A DNA stretch of 64,000 nt from Climacteris rufus (taxonomy: Eukaryota; Chordata; Aves; Passeriformes; Climacteridae). Every line of letters begins with the position of its first letter. The stretch's first letter is position 1. The stretch is from the NCBI GenBank assembly GCA_013398175.1, contig VZRZ01005950.1:205592-269591 (forward strand), in the 5' to 3' direction. Below, piece by piece: positions 23,403-36,660 of this stretch. Under the pieces are notes generated by a model. The model had not been told where the DNA came from and searched no databases. It was given only the letters and a program-made list of their open reading frames with translations. Both the position numbers and the translations under genes were made by a program.

Positions 23403-23722
23403 GTGTGCAAGTATCTAAAGGGAGGGCGTCAGGAGAATGGATCCAGGCTCTTCTCAGTGATGCCAAGCAATAGGACAAGAGGCAACGGGCAGAACTGATG
23501 CCCAGGAAGTTCCACCTGAAGATGAAGAAGAACTTTACTGTGCCAGTGACTGAGCCCTGGAACAGGTTGCCCAGAGAAGTTGTGAAGTCTCCCTCAGCGG
23601 AGATATTCAAGAACCGTCTGGGCACAATCCTGTGCCATGTGCTCCAGGATGGCCCTTATGGGGAGGTTGGGCCAACCTAGTGGTCCTTTCCAGTGGGACC
23701 CATTCTGTGATTCTGTGATCAT
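23403..23722 (+). mobile_element. CR1 LINE 3' tail
   Basis: Plus-strand fragment of the end of CR1 ORF2 (ARLFSV-like part, then WNRLPREVVKSPSAEIF) and the CR1 tail, ending in attctgtgattctgtgat, the diagnostic terminal octamer-like repeat. It inserted just upstream of the CUL5 promoter island. Confidence 0.93.
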
Positions 23723-24341
23723 AGAATATGGCAGTGAGACAAGGGAACATTTAGCAGGAAAATTTGCATTTTAGCATGTTTTGAGGGTGATTTGGAAATT
23801 TTGGAATCTATTTATATAAAACAGAATCTCACTTTTCTATTAAAACATTCAGCCTTTGCCTAAAAATGTGTCTTGAAGAAAATGTCACCAAGATTTTCTT
23901 ACAGGATCAGAGCTCTGAGAGCTGATGCTGCCCATTCAACCCAGCCTGCCACTTGTCATTAGCCTGGACAGATGCACCACTGGCCACCAGGGACTCTTCT
24001 GTGGCACAGGATTTGAAGATAAATTCATATTGCAGAGGATAGGGACCCTGAAGTGTTAGAAAAGATGTAACACTGTATTTAAGAAATGTTTACACTCTTG
24101 TGTAAGTTTTGATAATGCTGACCAAATGTGGCCTGAAACCTCATTGACTTAATAAATTACAACAGTCATATTAAGGCCTTCTTATAATTGAGAAGTGAAA
24201 AGGAGATATTGAATAATCTCCAATTTTGACAAGGTTTCCAGCTTCCAAATGCTCCAATTAGTTTATATTTTTTCTTTGCTGTTATTCTATATTCTATACT
24301 ATAAATATTTAAGTATATGGTATTCATTGCCCATATAATGG

Positions 24342-24399
24342 ATGCAGTTATACAGTTTTGCATATAGTATATAATTATGCAATATACATCTAACTGCAT
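24342..24399. repeat. Imperfect hairpin, about 58 nt
   Basis: ATGCAGTTA at 24342-24350 is complementary to TAACTGCAT at 24391-24399. An inner stem TGCATA/TATGCA is separated from it by an internal loop of 8-9 bases. The size is near that of a microRNA precursor, but the large internal loop makes that unlikely. Confidence 0.4.
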
Positions 24400-25526
24400 T
24401 ATGCACTGTCCATTGCACACGTATTCTACAACGGTGCTGAAGTTAGGAGGCCTCCAGCAGGGTCAGTAAAACGTGTGCATTGTGTATTTGTGCATCAGCC
24501 ACTGTGCTCCCCAGTCTGTGTATTATGTTACAGGTATGTAAGTGCCAGAGAAGCTGAGATACAGGCAAATACTCTACAGGCTGTGACATGGGGGCAGCCA
24601 TTTCTGTGAGCCACTACTCTATGAACTGATTCATTCTCTTTTCTCTAAACCTTTTAAAAATGTGAGCATTTCCAGTTGTTTGGTATTTGTTGTTCTTTTC
24701 AATTTCTATTAGTTTTTTTAAATATATGTTTGCTATTAATGCCACAATTCAGTGATGTTTATAAACTGCTTTTGATAAATAGAGCCAGAAAATAAACTAC
24801 TGTAGAGAACGTCATCTGAGGTCCCTTTGATGCAAAGCTGAGAGTACCAAATCACAACACAAATTGTTAGAATGTTATAATGGCAAGTTTTGCTTAACAA
24901 ACACTGAAGCTAAATAAAGTTGGGCTGTGTTCTAAAATGCAATGTTTAAAAACAATGGATTTCTCTATATTTGCACTCAGTGCGAACTTACCAAATGTTG
25001 CCACAAAAATGTAAGAGTACACAGGATGCAGCAGCACCTGAGTACTTTTTGTGGTCTGGTCTTTTCTAAGTACCCTTAGGCATCTTGTAGCCATTGTGTA
25101 ACATTTATGCTGTTGTCCTGGATGGGTCAGCAATGACAGTACAATGGAAGTTCTTGCATCCTGCCCAAATATACTCTTGTGCAAAATTTATGAGTAGTGC
25201 TAGTCAAGGAATAAAGAGAACTTGAACATTTGAGAAGAAGGAAGACAAGGAAACAGTGGTACTTTTTACTGATATTAAAAATAATATACATCTCATTTTG
25301 CATGGTTTACACAATCACTGTAATGTGTTTTTTTTTTTCCCCAGAAGATCTGTGCATTAATTTTCTGGGAAGACATCCATGAGCCTTAAGGTTTTATAAT
25401 ATTTTAGTACCACTTCAGGATGCTTTGACAGCACACAGTGTTTCATAATATTGTTTTATTTACTTTAATTCTATTACAAATGGATTATTATTAAATTCTG
25501 ATGGTAATGAAGGTATTAATTATTGA

Positions 25527-25745
25527 TTAGTCTATGGTACTACAATGGCCTACAGTTTTATATTTGCAGTTGTAAAAGGCAGAGTGAATGACAATTCCAG
25601 AGCTGTCCATGGCTTCAAAGTGATTTGCAAGGAACGGCTCATTAAGATTTGGATGATCAGTGAAATTAACACTGTCATAATATTCTAGGTGTCTTGGAGT
25701 GAACTGATTCCAGGCATAAATCTGTTGGCTTTGAATGAGTTGCAT
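25527..25745 (-). other. Orphan 72-codon ORF with protein-like composition
   Basis: A short reading frame from ATG to TAA with balanced, non-repetitive composition (for example HPNLNEPFLANHFEAMDSSG, then SAFYNCKYK). I do not recognise a family. An in-frame stop lies just before the ATG, so it is either a complete small ORF, a 3' terminal exon spliced at an internal AG (ccaacag or ggaatcag lie in its first 45 bases), a decayed pseudogene or chance. No partner exon was found nearby. Confidence 0.2.
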
Positions 25746-26003
25746 CAGAGAGAATTATGTGTTTCTGTGATCTGTTCTAATGCCCTGAAATACTCGTACC
25801 AGTCAGATGTACAAAGTTTCTTCTAATCTTCACTTAGTCCATGACAGAACAAAATATTTGATGCTTCATTAGTCCATTTTAAACTCCTCTCCCATCAAAC
25901 GAGTTGTATTCAGTAGGGATACTAAAACTTACGGTTTTTCCTTCAGTGGGAAAGTCTTGTTTACCACTCATGTGGACAGTCACAATGACCTCAGGCACAA
26001 ACC

Positions 26004-26375
26004 GTGACACGAGTCACTGAACACAGGCAAGGACACTCAGCCTTCTACCTGCAGCTGAAAAAGAAGCACTGTCAGTGGCCAAACTTCTCCTATGTTTGTT
26101 TCTATTTCAACAAGAAAGCAAACACTTCTGGCGTTTACTATCTGGGCTTCACATCACCCTTTCAGTTAATAACAATGGCATTCTGCAGAAATTGCCTACA
26201 TGTGGGAGTGAAGATTACTGTTGCTTTCACTCAGAGTTGCCCAAGATTTTGCTATCTTCGCATTACCAGAACCACCTATCCTGTGCAGCTCAGTATGACC
26301 CCTTTGTTCTTACGCCAACATTGTCCTTTAGCTCAAATAACCTCTCTCCCTGATGTTTGTTTTTTTCTGATGTAA
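26004..26375 (+). other. Orphan 123-codon ORF, cysteine- and aromatic-rich
   Basis: A plus-strand ATG-to-stop frame with segments such as HSAFYLQLKKKHCQWPNFSY and KKANTSGVYYLGFTSPF. I see no family, signal peptide or splice support. It could be chance or a decayed gene. Confidence 0.15.
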
Positions 26376-29300
26376 TTTTTAGACTACAGTGCTATTCCCT
26401 CACGGTTTCCTCCCTGGAAAACCTTACACATTTTGTCCTAAGTGACACTGAGGATGATGTGGGGTGGTGCAGGGTGACTGGCTGCAGGCAGAACCTGCAG
26501 GAGGATTTTTACTGAGGCCAAATTTCTCCTGGGACACATAGAAGCACATGGCGTGCGTTAGGCAGAATGTGGCCATTGTTCCTCACCCAAGCACGGAGTT
26601 GCAGAGAACTGCTGTGGGGAATTACATCTGTTCTCCTAGAGCTTTTTGGAAGGCTAGAAATTTACTGTTCCATTCACTATGTATTCAGGGAGCTATAGTT
26701 GGTCTGTGAAGCATGGTAGAGTGAAAGAGGATACAACGCAAAAAAACATGTTCTACTTTTCTGACACTTGTTCACATATGCATCTCTTTTTCAGGGCTCA
26801 GTAGGCTTTGTCTCTCTTTTGTTTTAAAAACTTCCCTGAGAATTAGACTCTCTTTTCCACAGAGAATTGGGCAGAGAAATATCCCAATAAAATGAACTGT
26901 GAATTTCAATGGTCTGGTTGATGGGATTTTGAGACTTACGTATTTTAAAGTTGTGTCCTGGCATAGCTTGCTCTGTTAATACACACAACACAAGCTACAT
27001 GTCAGGGAAATGACTAAAATGATCTGCACAGAGAAGACTTTCCCCCTGAATAATAAGCTGTAATTATTTTTAAATGACTAACTAATATAAATTATTACTA
27101 AATAGCTAAACTATTTGCTTGGCATTGAAAACGTAACCAAAATGGACAATTCTCGAAAGTGCTGCAGAGCAGTGCCAGACCTGAAAGGTTTTTATTACTA
27201 AGATTATGACTGGAATATTTTCCACAACTCCTCCCCTCAGTTTTAGTACCTTAATACTTAGCAACTACCACTAAAATTTTCAACTATTGCCCTGCTCACT
27301 GTCAGACCTCGGAGCCATACGTGGCTTCTGACAGTCCCTTCCTGGAAAAAAACACATGGTGAAGAAGGTGAAAGGGGAAAAAGGCTGCAGTGTAGACATA
27401 GTGCCAGCATAGAGATAAACCCAAGCATTCCTGCAGCTGTGCCACAGAAGTAACCTATCCTTAGGGAGTGTTGGAGTTGGGGAGTCAATAACCTGCATCT
27501 CTGTGCCAATTCAAGGTTCTTGGTGCTTTCCTTCATTCCAAAAGTCTCACAGCAGTGATGGATATTTCTAACCTCTGGCAGTGGTAAGTCTCACTGCTCC
27601 CCCAGAGCTGTGTAGGGATGGAAGAAATTCTTTGTGTTCTCCTTCCACCCTTATCCTGTGCAGCCTTCTCCCTTGTGACTGACTTTATTGCTACAGGAGC
27701 TCCCTTTGTCTCTCCACAATTTTCATGGAGCAGGAAAGATCAGTTTCCATAGATTGTGCAGATTTGAAGTCACAGAAGTAAGGAATGGCAGTAATTGAAC
27801 TGTACTGAAATGTCAGTTTCTTTATCTAGACATTGCTTTTATCTACAATGCACAGAATTTGGGTTTGCTACTTCTACTTTTACCTTTCTGCAGAAGCCCT
27901 TCAACTACAAGGAGAGCCCTTAGCAGCCTGTGCTCAGGGTTAATCTTAGTTTGAGCTGCCCTTGTAGCCTGTGAGGTTGCTGGGGGATGCTGGCAGCTGG
28001 CTCATAGCCCCACTCCCAAAGGGCAGAACTCTCTGCTGGTTACACACTGAGCAACCATCCCCACATAGCTCTGGCCTAGCATAAAATGTTACTTTCTCTG
28101 AGAAACAAATTAATTAAATACTTTCAAAGACAGTGATCCACTCCAGCAGCTCAGGACTGGGATTTTGAATTCCTCAGTTTGAGTTTAAATGAAGACTTAC
28201 CTGCCCCTCCATAAAGAGCCTGCTACTCCCCATTGCTGTCTAGCCTCTGTGGGCGATGGGCATTCATGGAGCAGAAGCCATGCAAGTGCTGTGGTGACGT
28301 TTCCAGCCCAAAGCTGTTCCCTGACTCCCCAGGGGTAAGAAGCCCACAGTGTGTATATTACATTTTTGCCAATTTGTGCCATCAAGCCCTTTTCCTGGAC
28401 TAATTTTAGCCGTATGTTTGTTGTTCCACTGGTTGCCTGTGGGAGCAGCAACTCCATGAATAAAACCATTTGCTCTGTAGAGTCCAGTGTCTATGGAGCC
28501 GGCTCTTCCACATTAAAAGTTCTGCTTGGCAAAATGCTTTTAGATCTGCAGAACCAACTTAGTTTTCTTCACATTCCCACTGATTAAGTATTATGCAAGG
28601 TAAATTGTATTCAGGAACATGTACCTTCATAGTCTTCATAATATGCTCAACTGGCACATCTTTGGTTGCATTACTTTCATTAGATTTGCACATTCATTGA
28701 AACATGATAAACAATTCTGCCATGCTGAAAAAAAAAAAAATCAGCTTTTTCCACAGCTGTATTCACTTCACAGAGGGGAAAGTGTTGCTGAGTAAAATGA
28801 CAGCAAATGTAGATGGTCAGTTTTCAGAGGAGAGCATCAGGGATTGTAGCACTAGATCCAGCCATTGAATTACTACTAGAAATGAGCTGGGAAGTAAGTA
28901 CACCTGCATTCATGAGGTAGTGATGTTTTTTCTTTGAGGATCAGGTAGATGAAGTTTTGGTTGAATTCTTTTAGTTTTAAATACATTTGATGATACCATT
29001 ATTATCCTTAATGAACTTAGCCAACATTGGTGCTACCACACACAATTAAGTACTAGAGCAAAGGATCATTACACAAATGCTTATTATTATTTTATAATGT
29101 TTATTTTGTTGTACAGTCCTATCCATTAGGCTTTTCAGGGAGATTTATATTTTACAGATTCCTATTTTAGAATTTTAATTTCATTCACTTATTTGAAAGA
29201 TTGACTATAGGCTCTGAGAAACGAGCAATGCAAATTTTTGCTATCGACAATTTTGTTTGGATATTTAATGATTTCTTAAACAGTCCAGCATGTTTGCAGG

Positions 29301-32300
29301 AAAGCTCCATGCCCATGTAGAGAATAAATCCTCAGCCTGCCTTCTTTCTCTTCAGGACTGAATAAGGGCTGCTGAAATTGCTGTACCAGCTCTGGGTAAA
29401 AAGCAAAGGTGGAGACTTGGAGGAGCTGATATTGTGCTGGGGTCTGCAGTGAGGGAAAAATCACTCTTCCTGGATGTTAATTATGCAAAAAAAGAGGGCC
29501 TTGAAGCATGTATTCTCTAAGGGAGCTGAAATGTGAGACTGAACTATCTGTGATCGAGGTGCATCCTCCCACCTCTGCTGTCAGGCAGGCAGCTTGAGTG
29601 GCAGTACAGGTTGGGCTGAGGCAGAAGGGATGTCAGCACCGGGCAGCACACTGTGCCCGGGGGCTCAGGCAAGCCTGCATTCTCTTCTGTGAGCACAGGA
29701 CAGTCAACAGCTCAAAGTTACAGCGCTAAGTCTATTCCATACTGAAGGCATAAATGAGTAGTATGAACATTTTCTACCCCCAAATCTTTTCCCTGTCTGA
29801 TTCCTATGGTATGAGGCTAGTTTCTGCTTCTTACCTGCGACAGATACAATTATAAGCAAGCCAAAATATCTGAATAATTAATGTGTAAAATATTTTGATG
29901 AGTAGAGGAAGATATTTGCTCTTCTTTACCAAACTCAAAATAAAAGCAGTGGAAGTTTAAACATTTTAGAGTCCAAAACAATACTTTTTATCCATTCATT
30001 TGCCAGGCCTATGAATCCAAATAAAACATTTTTCAATGTTTTTTAACAATTTTTTTCCATTTCCTAACTAGGATTGACCAAACCTGAATTTGCAAAGTTT
30101 GTGTTTTCTTATTAAATATTTTCTACTTTTTAATTTGGCTACCAAGTAAGATTTATCTAATTTCTGTAATTTCTGGGCATTTCATTCTGTTCTCAATAGT
30201 CACCCTTCCTTTGGGGAAGAAAAAGAATATACATGCACTGAACTATAACCCAATCTACAGCTTATTCAAGCTGTTACTTTTATACCATACTGCAAAGCAT
30301 TTGAAAAGAAAATTATGCATTTCAGCAAATTGTCTATTTATCAGACATTTCTGTTAACTACAAGTGTGTACAGCAGTGGTTTAATATATCATAAAGACAG
30401 ACAATGTTTGAAAGTACATGTTAATCTACATTTTTAGGAATTACAAATAAGACAATTATGTGCACAATACTTTAAAATGCAGTGAACTTCTCTTCTGGTT
30501 GCATTGACAATACCAGTTCTTTACACAGTGGAATCTGGTTAAAAGCTCTATTCCCAGTGTAATAAATGCGACACCACAGGTACAACATTGACAACAGAGA
30601 TTAAGGCTCTGTTCTGGTGATTGTTTATTTCTCTGTGCATACCTCCCCTCCACTCTCCTCTTCTCCCAGTCCTTTCCCCCCCAATACACCCCATTTTATC
30701 CATAACAAATGAAAAGCTCATTGGCTCCAGAGTATTCAGGATGAAAAATTGAAGATACAAGATTTTAATCTGAAAGTAATGAAATGCATAATGAAATGTA
30801 GATTCATAGCAATACCTGGCACTTATAAGGTAGTTCTTATTTAATTTTTTAAATCATTATTATTATTTGGGTGTGTCAGAAGAAACCAGTATCCACATCC
30901 CATGGTGCTAAACACTCCACAACAGGTAGCACACAGAGGATAGTGTCCAGACTGATGATCATATAGACTGGTTGGGTCTCAGCAGTCTGTGTGAATTTGA
31001 GGAAGAATGATCATCTCTATACTTGGTGAGGCAAGGTACAGAAGGTGAGGCAGAGAAAAGGTAAATGCCTTGCTCAGAAACACACAGTGAACCAGGCTTT
31101 GGGTCTGTGGATTCCCCAGTCACTGATTTATTTGTTGGCCTCTTAAACAACGAAGAGATCTTTGGAGATACACAACATAGGCCTCATATCGTTAGGCAAT
31201 CAGTGTCAAATGCACACAGCCTGATTCTGCACTGCCTTTTGGCATCTGTAGTCATGCTTACTTTGTAAAAAGAGGGCCTAAAATACCTGCAAATGAAAGT
31301 TGATTTGGTATAATTTACTAGTACATGTAGTTTAATAGAGAATCAGGCTCACAGCAATTACTCTGTGGCATGCTCAGACTGGAATTAACTATTTTAACTG
31401 CTAATGAATTAAGGCTGATTCCTATTTATATTAAGGCCTCTGTATCCTTGCATGATAGTGAACTGTGCCTCAGTGCAAGTAAGACTCAGGCTATAGAAAA
31501 ACTTTACCTTTCAATTCCCTTTGAAGTCGATAATTTTAGTGGCCCTAAATATAGAAAGTAACTGGAACCAAACAACCTGTCTCTATACTATGTAAAAGAA
31601 CCTAAAAGTAACCTGAGAAAAAACCAATCAAATGTTTGTTGAAAAAGAAAACTAGATGAGATAGACTTGTTGCCTGATCTTGAAAATGTAGAATTGTACG
31701 TGATAGCACACCTCTATATGAAGACAACTAGCTTGATGTTTGGTGGTTATGAATATGCCCAGATAAATCATTGATGCATATCAATTCTGGAGATGAAGTC
31801 ATCTTTTACACTACTATAATAAAATAGAAACAGATTTATTTGGTATTTAAGTGCTAGACCTAGTTTGCATAAAGCTAGCGTGTGTTATAGTCAGACGAGT
31901 AGGAAGATGACTTCCAGCTCAGTAAAATGCTACATGATCACAGATTTCTCCTATTGTTGTTGTTATTAAAAGCTATTATGGGTTGCTTTCTTACAATAGG
32001 AGTTCTCTAGTTTTGCTCTCTGTAGCCAAGCATTATTTTAGAAATTCTTTCCACTCCAAATGCTCTATTCATAACAGTTTTAGTTAAAAACCTTCCATTT
32101 TTAGACAACAGTTTAGCATTTGCTGGCTAAGAATAAAACTGTCCTTGCTTTATTCAAATTTAAGGCCTGGGTTTCCATGGGTTGCAGCACTTTTTTACTC
32201 ATTTTTACTTCTACTTAGAAGTAGGTTTATTTTTTAAAGCTAATATGGAATTTGTTTGTGTAAATCAATGTAATTCCGTAGGCATCAGTGTGACCATGAT

Positions 32301-32587
32301 AATTACCCAGCTGAGGATCTGGCCACTGAAATGTAACTCCAGCGGCTGGGAAAGCTGTTTTGTATACAAGTCAAACAACAGCTGGATCATATGTGATGTT
32401 ATGTTTCATTTCATTGGCAATTCAGAAAATATTTAATAAAATTCCATTGTTTCTATTCCCCATTTTTGTATACAAATAAATCATCTTTTCTAAAACATTC
32501 TTTTTCTTAGTAAGGCTTGTATTCATAGTCATATCAAAAGTGTTTGCTGTTGGAGCAATCTTTCAGTTTGCTTTCTTTAGAGTTATC

Positions 32588-32593
32588 TTTATT
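32588..32593 (-). terminator. RAB39A: Candidate poly(A) signal of RAB39A
   Basis: AATAAA on the minus strand, about 490 bases past the RAB39A stop. It is the nearest canonical hexamer I found; further ones exist downstream, so the real end could be elsewhere. Confidence 0.35.
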
Positions 32594-33085
32594 ATCAAAT
32601 TCTACAGCATTCTAAACTTTAATGGTCATTAGCAACCCTGCACTTGAGTAAAGAATCACACCAAAAAAGTATAAGGTATCATATTTTTTTGTCCAAAGCT
32701 AAGGCAGAATGAACAAAAATAATGAGCTCATCTGATCCTCACCTCACGAGCCTTGATTTTAAACAGTATTCAAAATACAAAGCCCAAGTGAGGATGTTGT
32801 CACGAGGATTATTGCGTTTTCTCGGGGTCTTGCTATAGCATTAGTTTTCCCTTTAGCAATATAGAATTTCTTTTCCTGAAGACCACACGAAGTCATTGAA
32901 CTCTGTAAAGAAAAAAAGCACTTAAAGTTTTCTGGATTATAACCTAGACAGAAGGATACAAAACCAAATTACCGTTCTATGATTCAGCTATGTCATGATC
33001 TAATATTGTTTCAAAATTATTTTTCTGTTATTTAGGTTGGCATCATCTTCTAAACACCCCATGGGCTCTTTGGCATGCTACAGAT

Positions 33086-33512
33086 TCAGCAGATGCACTG
33101 TCTTCTGGGCTTTACAGCTTCTTCTGACGAATGTACAACATTTGGAACAAAGCCACTCTTGACACCTTCCCATCCATCTTGTATTGAGATGTCTCCGTTT
33201 TTCACAAGTTCATAGATGTCTCGCGTAAGAATTGTAAAGGACTCTTCAACATTTGTGGCATCTTTTGCTGAAGTTTCTATGTATTTCATACCACAGTCAG
33301 ATGACAGTTTTTCAGCTTCTTCTCTTGTAACCTCGCGCTGTGACACCAAGTCACACTTGTGTCCTACTAGCAGGAACACAATCTGAAAGGGCTGCACGTG
33401 CATTTTTGCTTCTTCCAGCCAGTCTTTCACATGCTCGAAAGATCTTCGGTTTGTGATGTCAAACACCAGTAAGCCACCCACAGAATTGCGATAGTAAGAG
33501 CGTGTTATTGAT
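33086..33512 (-). CDS. RAB39A: Ras-related protein Rab-39A, exon 2 (residues 77-217)
   Basis: Rab39A is a small GTPase of the endolysosomal and autophagic trafficking system. Exon 2 encodes 141 residues plus stop. With the 76 residues expected from exon 1 this gives 217, the human length. It begins SITRSYYRNSVGG after acceptor tcatag, completing the switch II region started in exon 1. The guanine-specificity motif reads HKCD rather than NKxD, as is normal for Rab39, and the ETSAK base-binding loop follows. The C-terminus is CIC, a CXC-type double geranylgeranylation signal for membrane attachment. Close to the human protein throughout (FVPNVVHSSEEAVKPRR). Minus strand, upstream of CUL5 as in human. 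Confidence 0.98.
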
Positions 33513-35182
33513 CTATGAAGGGGGAAAAAAAGGAAAATTAAAATGCATTTTCACTTTATTAATAAATCAATTACTTTTCCATTTGGCAATGTGTTTTTAT
33601 CTTTTATAAGTTTTATTAAATAACTTTGCTTTTTTTAAAGATTATTTAAATTTATTAATTTACCTACTAGACTACTATTTTTTTTTCTTACATTCAAAAT
33701 TCACTTTTCAAAGATTCGTGAAGGCAGCATCTCTAGGGCAAATTTTGAATGCTGAATTGTTCTGCAAAGTGCTCTTTATTAGCAAACTGTGGAACATGTT
33801 CACAAAACAGACAATATACAGTTTTGGTGTAAAGTCTGAGCCTTTCAGCTTCATACAAACACGCACTTTGTTCTAATCAATTATTTCAAACTGAAATATG
33901 TACACACATGTCAAGAAACCTGGAGCCCAAACTTCCCAATATGCAGGTATATCCTTTTGTATTCTTTGCAGATATATTCTTTAAAATAAAGTTTATATAG
34001 ATAATTATAACTTCTTCTGCTTGCAGAAATCAACTGGTAACAGGGAAAGAAAGGAAACTCCCTGAACAAAACTGTCCAAAAGTTTTGAGTGAGCTGGGCA
34101 AACACACACTTATTACAGGCAAGGGACACATCTGCCTCCAGCATTTCCTCACACAGAGGTTCAAAAGCTCTCTATAATTTATAAATTTATAATTTTTTGG
34201 CATGAAGGCTGGCAAGAGGTATTTTCTACTTTTGAGCCCTCTAAGCTCCAGAACATTCACTGGAAGGAATTTTGGAAGAAGGAAGCTCTTCTTCTGGTTG
34301 AAAAGATTTTTAATGAGCTCTAGAATAAGAAAAAAATGTTCTAATGTAGGGAGAGAGAGAAACATACAGGAACTAAAATTTATTGTAAGTCTCTAATCAT
34401 GAGCAGTAGGGGAGAATGGAGAAGGTGAGAAGAGACATTTTAAAGAAAGTGACAGCCTACCAAGGATTGGACACAAGCACTTGTCGCTAGCATAAATATA
34501 TATCTAGTGTACATATCAGTATTCTCCAAGTGAAATGAGAGGCACAATCTCTATTAACAGTCATTATTTGAAATCCTAACATAGGCTAAGAGTTGATTCC
34601 ATTTTATGGCATGATTATGAAGAGGATGCATCCTCGAAACCTTAGGAAGTAAGATGAACTGTACACAGGAACACATCTTTCTCTAACAGTAGCTCCCTCC
34701 AATCTTCAGTTCATTGCATTTCACAGAGTTTTTATAACAATCTGAACATAGAGCTATAATTAGCAGCAGTAGTCATAGCAAAGATAGGTAAGTGCACAGA
34801 TAGATAAGAGTTAGATTTCTTGGCATATCTACATTCATTTAGCCACAGCAAACAGCATTGGAAATCGTTTTATTTAGATAACAGGGAGAGACTGTTTCTC
34901 CTAATGTTTAGAAAGATCTTTTTTGCATTCCCAGCAATAGAGTCCATATAGTTTCTCTCTGAGTGTGAAGACAACAGCATCTTAACCTCAGATTAATTCC
35001 AGTAGTCTGCATATGAAAAATGACACACAGTTTCACAAAATCATTTAAGACCATAAGTGAGTGGTATCACATTTTGTGAAGTATTAAATAAAGGTGCCAT
35101 AAGGACCTGTTTCTGGTTTTCTTAAACATTTGCTTCCTCTACAGTGTCTGCAAACACAAATTAATGCATTAAAATAGGTCAA

Positions 35183-35229
35183 GTAGTTCTAGGAAGTTCT
35201 AGGACTAGGTAGTTCTAGTTCTAGGAAGA
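35183..35229. repeat. Short tandem of agttctagg-like units
   Basis: Four to five imperfect copies of an agttctagg/actagg unit in under 50 bases. A small minisatellite-like stretch in the RAB39A intron. Confidence 0.7.
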
Positions 35230-35873
35230 GCAAGTGTGGGTAACAAAAATGGGATTTGATTTGGAGAAGTGAAAGCTAATACAACCTCCTTTCATTAAAA
35301 CAAAACAAACAAAAAAACCCTCAAACCTTGAAAACAATGAAATGCATTAGCCAGGAAAGAAAGTAGGTTAGTATTGAAAATGCAATGCATCATCTGCCAA
35401 GCATTTCCATATAAAAAGATGTTTTATCCTGTATCTATGAACTGGAGAACAGCCCTCTGTGTGTTTCTAGATGTTTATACACAGCAGTCACTACCCTCAT
35501 CTGTTGTAAGTTCCTTCTGCAGAGATGTGCTAATTTACAGTAGCTCATGATCTAAGCCATTATATTGAATTATGTGTAGGTATTACTTTTAATGGAGATG
35601 ACTAAAAAGTATCCTATAACTTTGTGCTGTACATCACAAAATCTGGGTGGAGAGACAACAGTCATTTTTCCTGTGCTTCTGGTATGTATAATTTGAAACC
35701 AGTTTTCTCATTATAAAAAAAAACCAAAAAAACCTGAAAAAACAGAAAACCAAAAAAAAACTAGAGAGGCTTTAGAAAACAGTAACACAAGAAAAAAGTA
35801 ATACAAAATTTTTAAAGATACATCAATACATACAACATCATGTTATATGCTGTTCTAAAATCTGAGAAAAGAA

Positions 35874-36660
35874 TCATAGAATCACAGAATCATTAGGTTG
35901 GAAAAAGTCTTTAAGATCATTGAGTATGATTGGTAACTCAGCACTGCACAGTCCACCATTAAACCACATCCCTGAGTTGCCACATCTACACGTCTTTTAA
36001 ATAACTCCAGGGACGGTGATTCTACCACTTTCCTGTCCCAGTGCTTTACAACCCCCTTGCAAAGAAATTTTTCTTAATATCCAATATAAACCTCCCCTGA
36101 TGCAACTTGAGGCCATTTCCTCTTGTCCTCTTGCTTGTTACTTGGCAGAAGAGACGGACCCCCACCTGGCTACACCCTCCTTTCAGGCAGTTGTAGAGAG
36201 TGATAAGGTTCCCCCTGAGCCTCCTTTTCTCCAGGCTGAACACCCCCAGCTCCCTCAGCTGCTCCTCACAGGACTTGTGCTCCAGACCCTTCCCCAGCTC
36301 TGTTGCCCTTCTCTGGACACGCTCCAACCCCTCAGTGTCTTTCTTGCAATGAGGGGCCCAGAACTGAACACAGGATTCCAGGTGTGGCCTCACCAGTGCT
36401 GAGTACAGGGGGACGGTCACTGCTTGTCCACCAGGGCACAGCTGGCTCATGTTCTGCAATGGGTAGGAATTAATTCTTGCCAGTAATTTAGCCAGACCAG
36501 GTGCTTTTCTACTGAGCAGCTTCCCAGCCACTCTGCCCCCAGCCTGTAGCGCTGCCTGGGGTTGTGACCCATGTGCAGGACCTGGCACCTGGCCCCATTG
36601 AACCTCCTACAATTGGCCTCGGGCCATTGATCTAGCCTGCCCAGATCCCTCTGGATGATG
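35874..36660 (-). mobile_element. CR1 LINE fragment (3' part)
   Basis: It starts at the low-coordinate side with atcatagaatcacagaatca, the reversed CR1 terminal repeat. On the minus strand it encodes decayed ORF2 C-terminal sequence (VQFWAPHCKKDTEGLERVQR, then GLEHKSCEEQLRELGVFSLE, EKRRLRGNLITLYNCLKGG). It is 5'-truncated. Confidence 0.95.

Larger units (their letters stand above)
23723..33085. other. Intergenic region between CUL5 and RAB39A 3' end
   Basis: About 9.4 kb, AT-rich, without a recognised gene. It holds poly-T (25327-25339) and poly-A (28728-28740) runs, an imperfect hairpin at 24342-24399 and two ORFs of uncertain status (25527-25745 minus, 26004-26375 plus). Human has no annotated coding gene in this interval that I know of. 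The part nearest 33 kb should contain the RAB39A 3' UTR. Confidence 0.6.

Noticed and set aside
22352..23473. ORFs of 191-338 codons across the promoter island
   Set aside because: They exist only because the N-gap reads as unknown residues; the visible parts are CpG-island sequence without protein similarity.
36046..36588. 180-codon minus-strand ORF as a gene
   Set aside because: It is CR1 ORF2 C-terminal coding in a 5'-truncated repeat.
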